Positions 40,401-53,369 are shown, numbered from the stretch's first letter. The stretch: 64,000 nucleotides of DNA from Hygrophila difformis (GCA_030278955.1 JAOANR010000011.1:43511417-43575416), one strand, 5' to 3'. The notes: a model not told the origin generated them from the sequence alone. Translations and numbers: made by a program.

Positions 40401-43214
40401 GAGCCAGTGGTGCAGTCGGCCCAGACTGAAACGACAACATCTGTTGTAGCACCTGCCACCACTAAGGCACCCACACAGCCCGAGAAACCTTCCACCACTG
40501 CTGCTACATCTGAAGGTCAACCGGGAATGAGGAGAAGGTTAATAAGGTCCGCTGATAAGGACAAGCCAGCAAGGGCTCCGGAAAAGAAAGTAGAAATCAA
40601 GGAACCGGAACCAACTGTTAGGAGAGTGGCAGAGCCCACTGATCCTAAGGACAAAGGTAAACAGCCAATGCCGCCGCCACCCCCGAAAAAGAAGCACCAG
40701 GTGATATCCGATGCTGAGCTAGCCATGAAGATGTACAATGAAGAGCTTGCATCAGCTGGTTTGCTGGATCAAGTGACAGGTGGTTCGGGAATAGAAAAAT
40801 TGACTGAGGAAGAACGCCTGGAAATGGAAAGGAAAGCTGCAGAGGAAGAGCAGATCCGAAAGAATATCCAGCAGACAAAGGATGAAGAAACTGCCAGAAA
40901 AATGCAGGCTGAGCTGGAAAGCAGGAAATCTGCAGAGGTTGAGCGGGGTAATGAGGAGGACTTTGAGCTAAAGATCACTGGAGAAGTGCAAGGGCGAGGT
41001 TTGAAAATCAAAGAAGAACAACCTCCTGCATGGACTGGCCCCACTGCACATGATGCTGAGACCATCCGAGGGGACATAAGGAAGAGGCTTAATGAACAAA
41101 TCGAGACGAGGATCGATGCTGGAGAAAAGCCACATCAAATCGAATATCAGACAAAAGTAGGTCAAGTGATCGATCCTCTCGTGGGCACAACCAGAATTGA
41201 AGAATTCATCACGCAAGGAGGCCCGTCTCACCAGCCTGAGCAATCCGAAGGACCGCAAGACTCCATAGATCCGGTGGCACTAGACAAAATCCTGGAAAAG
41301 CAGCCAGACGACCCTCTCATGACCTCTGCACTTAAAGAAAAGGTTCAAGGAATTCTGACTGAAGCTGCAGATGGAAACGATTCGGAAGAAGAAGCTCGGC
41401 AGGAGGAACAAGAATTCATGAATCAAATGGCGCCTATTCTCCAACGTCCAATTGGACGAGCTGCAAGAGTTAGGGAGGAGGAGGAGGTATCAACTGATGT
41501 TGATGACCGTAATTTTCATGTAACTGCATCTTTTTCACCTGTAAACTGTGAACTCAATACGATGAAACATGTAATTAAACAGGTTGAGGAGGCAGTCGGA
41601 GATGAAGCAGCACATGGAGAGCGAGAGCCGAGTCAGAGGGGAGATGAGGCTGAACCAGGGAATGACCAGCCACAGGAGGGAGACGAGCAAACAGACTGGC
41701 ACTCGAGTGACGACGAGTCTGTCGGATCCATTCGACCAGTCGAGTTTTGGTCCGAAAACACTGTAAGGCAAAGAATGGGCGTCGCAAAAGAATATGGGAA
41801 GAAAAAGCTCAGCGAAGAACAGATCCAGATCAAGTTCAATGGCAGCAAAGAGAGTGCAGAGAAGTATAAGAAGTTGCAGAAGATGATAGTGCCAGACAAA
41901 GGGTTCAGGCCTGATGCGTTGTCACACCCCACTGTTGAAACTTTCTACAGAAATCAAGAGTGGGGTAACTTCATGTTGCATCATGACGAAGATGGCTTCG
42001 TGGAGCTGACAAAAGAATTCTTCTGCAACATCGATGAAGCTGCCAGAACAACATGGATCCGGGGACAAGTGATCAACATTGCACCTGATTGGCTGAACCA
42101 GTTCTTCGGGACCCCAGAGATTCAAAGCGAATTTCCCCCTGGTGAAATCATGACAAAAAGAGCCAAAACGACTGAATATGCGAAGTATGCTACACTGGCT
42201 AACAGCATGACAAGCGTGACCGCCCCGGGACATACATTCAACGCAAAATGGCTGCGAATACAATTCATGCCAACCTACGAATTCTACATGTCTAAGATCC
42301 GGCCCAACTCGCATCCGCACACCACATCTGGAAATGTGTTAATGGGATTTGCAAGGATGTGGGGCGGAGCAAAACTTAATGTAGGGAGGCATGTATTTGA
42401 GGTGATGATAACCCGCATAAAGGATCGACAGGTGCTGTGTTATCCGAATCTGATTAGGAGAATCTGCATAGCTCAGGGAGTTGATTTGAGCGCTTTTGAG
42501 GGCGACACAGTGGTGAAGGTGAACCCACCTATCAGTGTGCCAAGACTTCCCTTGAGTGAGAGTATCAAATATTCCCTTCCCCAACTGTCCGGCAGAGGAG
42601 ATTCGGACGCTCAATCCTCTTTCATATCGGGTGAGCAGGCATCAAGGAAGCGAAAGAGGCAGCCGAAGACAAAGAAGGGAACACAAAACACCTGTGCTGA
42701 TGCAGGACCTTCGAATGTTCGAGAGGAGCCTCCCGCAGACCAAGAACGGACTGAGATTCCAATCCCGCCTCCGACTCAACCTCAACCTCAGATGCCTCCT
42801 CAAAGCCAGAATGTATCTCAGTTCCCTGCTGATTCTCAAACGATTGAGATGGTGAGCAGAATGAGTCAGTCTATGCTTGAGGGGATGAAATCCATGACTG
42901 ATGTAATTTTGGCAAGCCAAGAGGGACAGCAGAAAAGGGCAGAAGAGGAGCGTGAAGAGCGAAGGAGGGAGAGAGAAGAAGAACGCGAGGAGCGTAGGAG
43001 GGAAAAGGAAGAGAAACGGAGAGAAAAGTTGGAAAAGGAAAGGAGAGACGAGGAATTCAGAATGATGATGCTGGAAAAAGAAGAGAAGAATCGAAAAATG
43101 GTGGAATCACTGATCCTTAGTCAGACTCAGCTCCTGCAAACCTTACTTAAGAAGATCCCTGATGAGGCTGGCTCCTCCAAGAAATCAGACGAGAAGAAAG
43201 ATGGTGATCCCTGA
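37401..43214 (+). CDS. 1442-residue protein of the long-LTR element, plant-transposon-protein domain
   Basis: Predicted exons are 37401-37453 and 38939-43214. The donor is CCTTG|GTAAGC, the acceptor lies in a T-rich tract ending TTTTTCAG, and the phase matches. Without splicing, the long frame itself is open from 38886 to 43214. Residues 1-460 are globular and unrecognised. About 470-610 is Pro/Thr/Glu-rich. About 635-690 is a charged helix. About 1000-1206 resembles the putative plant transposon protein domain (PF20167-like) found in Athila-type elements (the segments WIRGQVINIAPDWLNQFFG, KLNVGRHVFEVMI and YPNLIRRICIAQGVDL). About 1345-1410 is an Arg/Glu coiled coil. There is no reverse transcriptase, protease, integrase or zinc knuckle. 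The frame is intact in a young insertion, suggesting recent selection. The function is unknown. Confidence 0.8.
37454..38938 (+). other. Predicted 1485-bp intron of the internal gene
   Basis: T-rich, without long frames. It contains a (TTTTTA)n tract at about 38650-38711. Near its 3' end is a second hairpin (CACATTTCGAGCTT, then AAGCTCAAAATGTG) running into the AAATGTGAGGATGTTG word at 38849-38864. Confidence 0.6.
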
Positions 43215-44873
43215 CTCCTTTAATTCTGAGCTTAATTGTAAATATCATATAAGAGAATTTCAATTCATCCATGCAAGATAGATTTGAATTGCAAATGAAA
43301 TCTCTTGTAATTGATATAATTACTGCTTTCAAATTGGGATTTTGCAACCCCAACAACAATCTTTGTTTTTATTTGGTTCTTTTATTTCTGAAAAGATGTC
43401 TGACAGTCCGAGATGAATAAGTGACTGTCAGGCCAAAAATATGCTGTTGACATACTCAGTATGTCAGCAGTGCCTCTTTACTGCTTTCAATTAAATAACC
43501 AGCAAAAATATGCATAAACTTGCTCTAAATTCACAGGTTGAATTTAGGCTTATGATTGAATCTTCAAACTTTTAAATTGGGATAATATAATTGAGAACAT
43601 GCATGACATGAATTCCTGAGGTTTTGAGCTATAAAAATTTAATGATGCGATCAGCTTATTGGGTAATAAATCTGCATGTTAGAGATCTCGATTGAATAAA
43701 TTGTTAGAGTTAAGCTTTGATTAAATTTGAGAACACTGCATGACATGAATGAACCATTCCTTGTGAGATTTGAGCCATGAGTCATTTTTACTCATTCGTT
43801 TTCTTTGATGAGTGAATCTTTTTGATTAAAGGAAACTAGAACTTGCAGTTGGGACCGATTCAAGACCATGCCGTATTCCCGAAATCGAGAATATGATCGA
43901 GGCACCTAGAAAAACCAAATTTTTGGCCTTCGTTTGAAATCCAAACCCAAAAATATTTTCCCGTTAGGATTAACCAATTTAAACCTATAAGCCTAATTTT
44001 TCTTTGGAACCCTCTATATTATTCCTAGCCTTACAAAAAGACCAAGAAATGCAAACCCAAGTGTGCAAGGATGAGTTTTATCAAAGGCAGTAAATTTATG
44101 ATCATCATGAAAACTATAAATCGGAATTCTATAAACCGATTCAAAAAAAAAAAAAAAAAAAAAAAAAAAAACGAGAGAGTTGAATTCCATTCAACATCAA
44201 TAAATTGCAAATTGACAAAGCAAATTAGACATAATCTAATGTCATGCAATATGAAAAGAGAAAAGCAAAAGAAAGAAAGGAAAATTGATGATCATATATT
44301 TTAAATAAATATGCCAAGTTATGATAGAATTAATTCTTGCCACTTCTTAGCCCAATAATTTCCTTTCCTACCGAATGTTACAACCGTATGCCCCATTACA
44401 ACCCTCGAATGAGACCTCGTGATCCCGATTTGAAGAAATGAGCCGGTGGCGAGTTGGTCTGACTGCAAGCTTATGGGATAATTTAATTAAATATGATTTT
44501 GAGCGTTCATGATTAAACCCCAATTGAGAGTGAGTGAATTTTCCGATTCTCTTATAAGTAAGGCCTTTTCTCATTACATATGTTCATGTCATGCCTTAAT
44601 TCTAATTTTTAATCTTTGCATCTTTCAAAACATGATATTCATGAAGGATTGATAATAATGTTTGATTTGTAGGCCCGATACAGTGAGCAAGCATCATTTC
44701 ATTAAACACTGCAATCAAGGGAATTCAATACTAGTAGTTCTGATTATCTTATCCCAATTCAAAAAGGATGTGATTTATGAAGCCACGAAAATGAATTGAA
44801 TATGTAGAGTCCGTGTTCCGAGGAACATTGACTCTGACTGCTCGGGGACGATCAGTATTAAATGTGAGGATGT
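43215..44873. other. Internal 3' noncoding region of the long-LTR element
   Basis: Between the ORF stop and the 3' LTR. It holds a 29-base A run (44143-44171) and two similar GAACATGCATGACATGAATT/GAACACTGCATGACATGAAT blocks (about 43593 and 43732). No reverse transcriptase or other pol coding sequence is present on either strand. Confidence 0.6.
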
Positions 44874-44875
44874 TG
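44860..44875 (+). other. Polypurine-tract region at the 3' LTR border
   Basis: The word AAATGTGAGGATGTTG straddles the 3' LTR boundary (the LTR starts at 44874 with TG). Its position is that of the plus-strand primer (PPT), although it is not a pure purine run. Two additional exact copies lie inside the element. Confidence 0.55.
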
Positions 44876-47800
44876 ATAATGGCCAAAAATGACCATTATT
44901 TTCAATCCATTTCCGTGTCTTAAACGGGCATTTGATCGCATTCCGGTCTTACATTAAGTAAGAAAGCAGTCGAATTGGACTGATTTATGCATAATTGTAA
45001 AAATAATAAGCTGGTATGAAAAAGGCATAAATATGTAATTTTATTACATATTTATGTTAGAAAAATCCAAAAACATGAGAAAAAGAAAAGGAAACAAAAA
45101 GATGGGAAAAAGATAGAAAAGCCCACAAAAAGAATACTCTCGGCCCATCTGGCCCAATCCAGCAGGCCCAAGAAGACCTTTGTCGCGAAAGCCCCTTGGC
45201 GCGATGCATGGTTCCGCGACAAAGGAACACTCCGCGACCAAGTGGCCCAGATGAAGAAGAGACCAGCGGAAGCCCCTTGGCGCGATACCTTTGTCGCGAT
45301 GTGCTGTTCCGCGACAAAGGTCCATTCCGCGACCAAGGTACATTTTTAGAGACACAAGACCCAGTCGAGAAGCTTTGCCACATGCAGTGTGTTCCGCGAC
45401 CAAACTTGGTGCTCTGAGACAAAGCTGTGATGTGTGTGATGTCTTGAGACACAATGGGCTCAAATCAAGGCCCATGAGCTTAGGGTTTCCCCTCTATAAA
45501 TATGAGGTGTTTCCTTTGAGCTAAAGGTTGGAAGAATTTTAGAAAAACTACACATTCTTGAAGACAAGTTGGGAAGTTCGGTAGTTTAGTGTAGTTTAGG
45601 GTAGTTTAGTTAGGTTTTCTTTTGTATTATTTAATTTATGCACTAGTTAGATGTAGTTTACTGCACTTTGGTTAGATAGCCAGTTTTTATACCTTGTTTT
45701 GGTTCTAAACTTTTGTTTAAGGGTTTGTGATACTCAAACCATGAGTATGAACAACACCATTCAATAAAATGGGAAAACATTCTCCATTTGTGTCCCAAAA
45801 ATCATGAAATGGGTCTCACACCCCATGGATCTTTGCTGTTTTCATTTTCCTTGGGTCATTTGACCCTTGTTTTTGCATTTTAATGTCGCTGCTTGGTGAC
45901 TTTTTCTTGGGATAATGTTGCATGTTTATGGATGATCAAGCTTAGATTAGGGTTTCTTAAGTTTTAAGTTTGCTTTATTTCTCTTTTGTGCAAGCATGTT
46001 CTAGCTAGATTCATATTCTGTTTTGTTATTTTGAGCTTAGTTTAGCTTTTGAATCTGAAATGGGTGAGATCACACATAATGCATGCCACTGTTCCACTTA
46101 CTTTTCTGACATATGTACTGGACACACCTTTGTCGCGGAACAACCCTTGTCGCGGAGCCACGTTCCGCGACAAAATGATGCTTTGGCGACAAAGGCGCTA
46201 AAGGACATTTGTTGACCATTATTTTAAAACCCTTGGTCGCGAAACAACCCTTGGCGCGGAACCACGTTCCGCGACAAAATCTTGATTAGCGACCAAGGAT
46301 CCAAATGCTTGTGATTTTATTCTGGAAGGGCTTTGTCGCGAAGCAACCTTGTCGCGGAACCACGTTCCGCGCCAAACTTCTGTTCCGCGACAGGAATTAT
46401 GCCTTGTCCAACTTTCTACCTTTTTGTCGCTATGCCCTTGTCGCGGAGCCACGTTTCGCGACAAAATTTTCTTTACTTAGCGACAAAACAAACCCTAAAC
46501 TTTCAAAATTCCATTTCTCTTATTTCCCACCCCTTTGTCGCGAAATCTTTGTCGCGGAGCCATGCTCCGCGACACGAACCCTGTATCGCGACAAAGTGGC
46601 ACCTTTTGCCAAATTCTCATTCTTCATCTCACTCCATTAATTAATTGAACCTTTATATTAATATTTTGAGGTTGAAATCCAATGATCTTAACCCATGATT
46701 AATTTGATATAAAGAACTTTGTTCAATTCCCTATTAAAAGATTCTTCTACAAACGATTAAACTCTAATGATCTAAGTATATAATCCGGACTGTAATTGAC
46801 TAACTAATTATGGAATGGGTGATTATTTAGACATGAAGAGTAATTGTGGATTTAATTCCATACCCTTGCATGAGAAACCAATGTCTCTCATGCAAGATGA
46901 TCCAAAAATATTTTTCTTTTATTTATTTTGTCTTTTCCCGTGTTGTGTGAAACAGCTAATAAGGAATATATCAGATTAATGTTGGCGGGTATTCCCATAC
47001 GGATAACTAGCTCGTGATCTGTATATTAATTATTAGATGTTATTTTGCATGGTCCGGATAGTGGTCGGAGGACGCCTTGGCGGTTCGTCCATCCGGGATT
47101 ATAATAGCTGCTCAGCTGACTCCTATCCGGATACAGTTTCTTTTTCGTTATCTTAATTTCAAACCCGAATTTTGAGCTGTAATAGTATCAAATGATGTCG
47201 ATCAACATTGCTTGAATAGTATTACAGCAAGAAAACATGTAGGTTTTTCTCTCGTTTCACAGATAGTAGGGGTCTTGATGATAGCGATCACTGTTGTTAA
47301 GATTATTCTACTATCTAAAATCTTTCCATCTGGAATAATTGGGAACTGGATAGCAGATGTTTGCAGTCCAGATCACCCCAGTTGTTTCTGGCATTCTCTT
47401 TAGCCAAAATTCTTTTCATCTCCGGCTATTTCATCTCTGTGTGTCAACTTCTGTCTAAACCCACCTTATATTTTGGGTTATTTTATCTTACCCTTCTCTA
47501 TAAAATTATGCATGATATTATTATGTAGATATTGTGGTCGATATTATTTTGGGATCCTTCCCTTGGACATAGAAGTCTTGATTTAACTCAGATGTTTAAT
47601 ACTAAATTTCCAACAAAAATTCCTTTATAAAATCCGGATCTGAGTAAGGGATAAATTCGACAGTTATGACTAATTCATATCCGACTGGGGGTAGATTTTG
47701 GGAAATTAGAAGCAGAGTCAGCGATTAGGTCTCACCTAGACTGAAAGGGTCTGTGTCCTTATTGAGAGTCTAGTACCTGATAGGGAATGATTTTCAGATT

Positions 47801-49409
47801 TATTATTTTCCAAAATTGCTGTTTGTTGGAAATCTTGTATTAAATATTACACTGGGTCAGATTCCACTTGGATTCCGATAAGGTGTGACAGTTAATACTA
47901 GAGGAACAACATTCGGGCCTTGGTTATTTTCTAAGGTAGGGTTGAGTATTCTTTCAACTGCTATCTTCTTCTGCCAAAGCCTATTTTTAAGTCCTGAGTG
48001 AGTGCATCCGGAACGAACTAATTTTATTAGTTCGTCTCATTAGTTTGTATCTCATAACCACCCGAAGGGAAGTGAGCACTGTAAGCGGTTCACTGAGAAT
48101 AGGGAATTCTTGATCCACATCCGGTCATCCTGACTGGGGGCTTTCTTTTACTACCAGGGTCAAACTTTCAGAAACTTCCGAGTGATAGGACTTTAAATGC
48201 TTTCTTTATTGCTTTCTTTTAACTGCTTCCTTTAGAGGTCACTCGGTTGTATTGAGAGTTGTGTAACTGCTACTAGGACTGAGAGTTAAGGGATAGTTCA
48301 GGGCTTAATTAGAATCTTTGGGCGTGACATGGGGGAATGATAACAGTACTTGGCACCTCAATAAATGATTTGTCAGGTGTTGCTTGTCCACCACGGATAA
48401 TTAACATACCTTAGCAATGCATTGCAAGGGTGGTTATGCGTCTGTGGTATCTTAGAATTTATTTTCTTAAGAGCATGTAAACTCTTACTGTAAGTACCTG
48501 TCTGTTAGAGGGAACATGGTGCAGAGAGCATGAGAATTAGCTAACTGAACGGATTATCCCAAACTAAGATCTGTGCAACAAAATGGAAGTTTAACTATAT
48601 TTCATCTAAATCTTGTCCAATCTTTATTCTTTTCTTCCTGTCCCTTCTGTCTCATTTAAATCTGCTTTCATAGGACAATCTTAATCGCTTTCTTAGATTA
48701 ATCTTATTGCTTCCTTAGATTAAATTTAACTCGCTTTCTAGACTACTTTTATCTGCTTTATTTTAAATGCTTTCTTAATCTGATCTAGATTCTGTCAAGT
48801 AGTTGTTAGCCAAATCACACGCTTGATGCGAGTAACCGAGTGGAAAATCTTAGTAAATGACGTGGGACCTGCTTCTATCGCACATCCTCCAGTGAACGAT
48901 CCGGTCTTACTATAAATTACTGCAATTTTTGACACCGTGCGCTTTCGGGAGCACAGTTTCTTGACTACGAGCAATAAAAACATGACTACGTATAAATATA
49001 TCCCTAATCACAACACCGCCATCATAAATTGGTTTCATTAAATAAAACCTAAACCAGGATCACGACTTTTCATAAAATACTCATGAAGTGGGAATTAGTC
49101 AAAAGTTTCATGGCATGAAATCTTATGGCAAGACTTGATGAGAAGTATCATGGCATATTTGCCGGGGATCCTCAGTGTGACAGGCTGAAGATCAACTCAT
49201 CCCGGCTATGCCATGAGATTTGTCAGCATTTCATGACAGAGAGGACCACATTGCCATTTGAAATTAAAGCCCCTCACATGAGCAATAAATTGATAATCTT
49301 GACATATCCCTAAACCCTTTCCCGTGAATCATAACTCTTTTCATGCAATAAATCTAACCTGGTATATTTTAGCAAAAGCTCGAGTTAACGAAACTTGTCA
49401 AAAGTTTCA
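44874..49409 (+). repeat. 3' LTR (4536 bp)
   Basis: Same length as the 5' LTR and offset from it by 13221 bp throughout, so no indels separate them. Substitutions noticed are at 45554, 47415, 48097 and 48956. It carries the same TATA box (about 45494) and palindrome arrays (45177-45338 and 46127-46596). Confidence 0.95.
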
Positions 49410-52400
49410 GACCTCCTGTTGGATATTTCCTTGTTGGGAATTCACGGAGAGTTCTACCAAGTCTTTGTAATAGCTTCTCCATCAAAAGAAGTGTTAAATT
49501 CTCCAACTCATCATCATAAATCTCACCCCCTGTTGAGATGAAATATAATTGTTACAAAAATAAAAGTGAAACAAATATTCTATATCATCCGAGAAATATT
49601 CTATATCATTGCATGGTACAAAAATATTCTATATTAACTCACCATATATATAATTCTTGTTTATGTCGTGCAATATATCATCCGAGAAATATCTCCAACA
49701 CCTGCTCCATATCATGCCAAGATCCATTACACTGTCTGAAAGAATCATCGACAAAAATAGATTCCGTAGTGAAACCGAAGAAGCCCAGTGACTCGCTTCT
49801 TCAATCGCATCGATGTATTCACGGTCATCATCTAACAATCCCAATGAATAGCATGCTTCTTTGAAGGTTGCAAACTGCACACCGTTGACACATCACAATG
49901 CTTCATAGCTTGTAGGACCACGAACTACATTAAGAAGACATCTTAAGTAGTACAGTTCACCTGAGGATGGATGAACAAAATGCATCCTACCAACTGAAAA
50001 ACCCCGTTTCCTTGGCTGCCAAACCCTACAATCTTCTTTCCAAACAAATTTGGAAGGAAATTCTGTGTATGTTAGCTCTCTCGCCTCTGGATAAATTGAA
50101 TTTGCTTTGAACCATGCAATGAATTTACTTTCTCTTATTGTTGCACGCTCAACTATATTGGCAACTGTATCTATATCAGAAAAACAACAGGTTGTTGTCC
50201 TTGCAGATGGAAGGACAATCTTTCAACAGGAGGGGTCCGAAAATGTATGTCAAACATGAACAACCTCCATGCAGCCTCACACGATGATATATACCTACAA
50301 TCATAAAAAATCTGTGTTTCATCAGTGGTCTTTCCTGGCTGAATATTTTCAGTAGATGCATAAAAGCTAGCCGTGACACGATCATGTCCTTTATGCACAT
50401 ATTTGAATAAGTACTTTATAGAACGACTCTGATTACACCATTCAACATTTATATGAGCACGGTATTTCATCAACAGAGAACGATTGTGTGGAACCACACT
50501 GCGGTTATCAAGAACCACTCCACTTTTCTCAATGGTACGTCCATTATTACGTCGTCTATAGACAGGATAGCCATTCTCATCAACACTTGTATCAACAACA
50601 AATTGTTTTGGATAGTGCTTTGAACATTTTCCGTCCACCATGCAAGAAGAACTCGTTCTGGCTACCCCACATGGACCATGCACCATAAACTCTGATACAA
50701 CCTCATAATATTCAGGGTCATTCATTCTATCAGGTATTTCAGCTGAAATAATGTTGTTGATTTCTTTAGATGTTACATTAACATTGAGCTTTCGCAGGAA
50801 CAGCAGAATATGTGCATGAGGAAGACCACGCTTTTGGAATTCAATTGTGTACACAACTGTTAACATGAATATATCAAAAATAAAAAAAAATAACATGTAT
50901 TCATTACTAAGAATTAATTTTGACATATGAAAAAATAGACAGTACCTGCCCTAACCCCTCCAAAGAAATCATTTTTAAAATCTGTAATCATCTTGTCTAA
51001 TTTCATCTTGAACACTCGAACAATGATATCAGGTCTGTCTGATGCAGTCACTTTATGCTTTCTAAGATACCTTGTAATTTCTGGCCAATTAGATTGTAGG
51101 TAAACGTGATAAAAAGATTAGGGTAGCCTGCCCAGCCACATATTATAATGGCATCTTGATAGTTTTGTATCATGTACCTAGCACCCCAGTGAATGAAGAA
51201 GGCAGAATAATTCGCTTCCCTATGTTTCTTGTATCAGACTCTTCATTTAATAGAGCCTCTTCCAGTCCATGATACATATCACATCGAAGTTTCTTTTGAT
51301 TTCTCCTTACGTATGAAATCCTCCGTGATTCAACCATTGCATAGGTATCTACCAGAAATTGCTGGAATAATCTCTTGGATTGCAATATCATTGAAGGCTC
51401 AGATTCTCTAAAATGAATTCTATATGAAATAAATTCCCTAAGGGATAACTTTCTCCTCTTCAGACATGTAAGACTAGGATTATTATCACCAACCAATATA
51501 CCATCTCTAAAACCATCTTCCCCATATGGGAATAGAAGAGGATACTGTAGGGAAAGGTAAGCTGGATGCAACTCAGATATGTGATGTAACTGACCACCTT
51601 TAGTTTCCACAACTATATCCCTTGGTTCAATAGTATCATCCAAGTCTCCGACAATTAAAGCAGCGACTTCTGATTGTGCAGGCAAGTTATAAGTCCTGCC
51701 GTCACGATCTCTTCTCCCAATAAGTCTCAACCGCACATTACCACTGTTGTGAAGATTCAACTTATCCCTTGCCATCCTATATGTCTGTGCCAACACATTG
51801 TATCTGTCTAGCATCTGAATGAGGTCTGCAACAATTTCAGGATTTAAGTTTTCTTTGCCGGTACCACCCCTGATTGATGACAATGTAACATCAAGAAAAA
51901 AAAATTAGTATAGACACATATTCTGACTTAAAAATGTAACATCAAATATTATTGACTTAAAAAAATTTCCTAAACATTTACCTGACTGACTTTATCCTAT
52001 TAGCAACCTCATGTTCTGTATCATATATGTATAATTGGCTAAATTTTGGAGTTTTGCCATCAGAGGGCAGTAAATTTCCGATTTTTGTGGTAATTTTGAC
52101 CCATGAGTCGAATTATAGGAGGTGAATTTCCGGTGTTGAGGCTCCTATCAATTTTACCACCCATCGAAGTAAAACTAAACATGCTGTTGTAGGACCGAAT
52201 CTCTTGGAGAAAGTTTGTGCTCCGGCTACAACTACCACCATACAAATCCCTCAATAGAGGGGGAGGAATGGGCATCTTGGGCAGTACAACTTTCCCATTT
52301 AAACAACAATTAGAATAGGTTGGCTGCTGGTGTTTCAAATCCCTTTTGGATTTCTCGTCGTACAAAAAATTTGCTGAGCACATCCCACAAGTATGAACGG

Positions 52401-53369
52401 GATCTCCAATATCATTGTAATCTATTACAGTGTAATTCATTTATATACATTCAACTTGTAATTATTGCAATAAGTTATAGGACGAATTTGAAATATTTAT
52501 ATATTTACTGTATTTCAAAATTACCTTCACTGGCTTTTCGAGAAAAATTTCGAGAAACCTTAAATCTTCCTGCAAATTGTATAACATAAACAAAATATCG
52601 TTTTGCAAATAACAACAATTTAAGAGAATTTTCAGAAAACAATACCATTTTCGTTGGTACAATCATCCCATGTATTTTGCACAATGGATGGTCGGAAATG
52701 AGTGACATCATTTTCCAAACTCATTCCAGATTGTTGTGAAGGGACGCTTGATATTATATTCCTTTCCAATTCTGAGTGGCAACAAATATAGATTATACAA
52801 TAATTTATTCACAAAAAATGGAAAGTAAATAATGGCCATATAATGAAAATTTTTCACTAACCATGCAGCCTTTTATTCTTAGGGCGTATGAGAGTATCAT
52901 TTGACTCTCTTTTCTTATTACGCAAAATTGGATCTTTAGAACTTGTACCTACATTTCCTCCCTGATCTTTAATAACAGAACCATTATCCTTTACATTCGT
53001 CAGGTCTATAACACAAGAAACTTGCGAATATTTCTGTTGAGCCGAGATATTAAGATCTACACATCCAAAATTAAATATAAAAACAATAAACAATCATGAT
53101 GGAATGTTAGGAAGTTAAAAAAAACTTAATACACTGACCATTCGTCACTTCCTGGAAAGGTGATAGTTCCTGAAAAGGTGATCTATTTATATAACACGAT
53201 GAAACTGACACTCTTTTTTGAGGAATTGGGTGCTGTAACAGCTCGTATCAACACCGTTGTTCCTACAACCTCCGCTTATCGGTGAGTTGTTCTCCCGTGG
53301 GTTACTAAGCCGGCAGCTCTGATTTAGTTTTCTCATCTTTGAATGTGGTGACCCCTTCCAATAACTCAA
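49410..53369 (-). pseudogene. Helitron Rep (HUH endonuclease) N-terminal part, frameshifted
   Basis: Minus strand, about 53369 to 49410, then continuing at 31652 beyond the retroelement. The N-terminal exons include a Cys-rich Helitron segment (GDPVHTCGMCSANF, then CCLNGKVVLP) at 52060-52440. A Helitron-like N domain is at 51170-51883. The Rep core is at 50171-50926, with the HUH motif in GLPHAHILLFL and both catalytic tyrosines in YLFKYVHKG. Rep nicks and joins DNA in rolling-circle transposition. I infer single-base frameshifts near 52080, 51185, 51095 and 50180 because the conserved reading changes frame there. The last region before the insertion (about 49410-50160) encodes the linker to the helicase. 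The gene was already decaying before the retroelement split it. Confidence 0.85.

Larger units (their letters stand above)
31653..49409 (+). mobile_element. Long-LTR retroelement without gag-pol, carrying a 1442-residue ORF
   Basis: 17.8 kb in length. The LTRs are 31653-36188 and 44874-49409, each 4536 bp, starting TGATAATGG and ending AAAGTTTCA. Target duplication GACCT lies at 31648-31652 and 49410-49414. A primer-binding site at 36189 fixes plus orientation. On reading I saw only four LTR differences (32333, 34194, 34876, 35735), so insertion is very recent. The 8.7-kb interior has one large ORF and no protease, reverse transcriptase, RNase H, integrase or gag core. It must be mobilised in trans. 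The primer word is shared with Athila-type Ty3/Gypsy elements. Palindrome arrays precede the LTR promoter and the internal gene promoter. Confidence 0.93.
29729..53369 (-). mobile_element. Decayed Helitron (minus orientation), split by an LTR element
   Basis: The 3' terminus is at 29729. On the minus strand the element ends CTAG followed by a host T, with an 8-bp hairpin (29740-29758) seven bases inside. The Rep-helicase gene is recognisable from about 53369 down to 30101 and is interrupted by the retroelement at 31653-49409. I could not find the 5' TC terminus. The RPA-like gene (56308-58444) and F-box relics lie upstream on the same strand and may also be inside, so the right boundary given here is only the last piece of Rep gene I can support. 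Confidence 0.8.

Noticed and set aside
41509..41582. A 74-bp intron inside the 1442-residue ORF
   Set aside because: A GTAATT...AACAG pair exists, but removing 74 bases would break the otherwise open frame.
44874..49409. Assembly duplication of 31653-36188
   Set aside because: Rejected because the copies bound a coherent element with a primer site at the first copy, a PPT-like border at the second, a 5-bp target duplication and a few substitutions.
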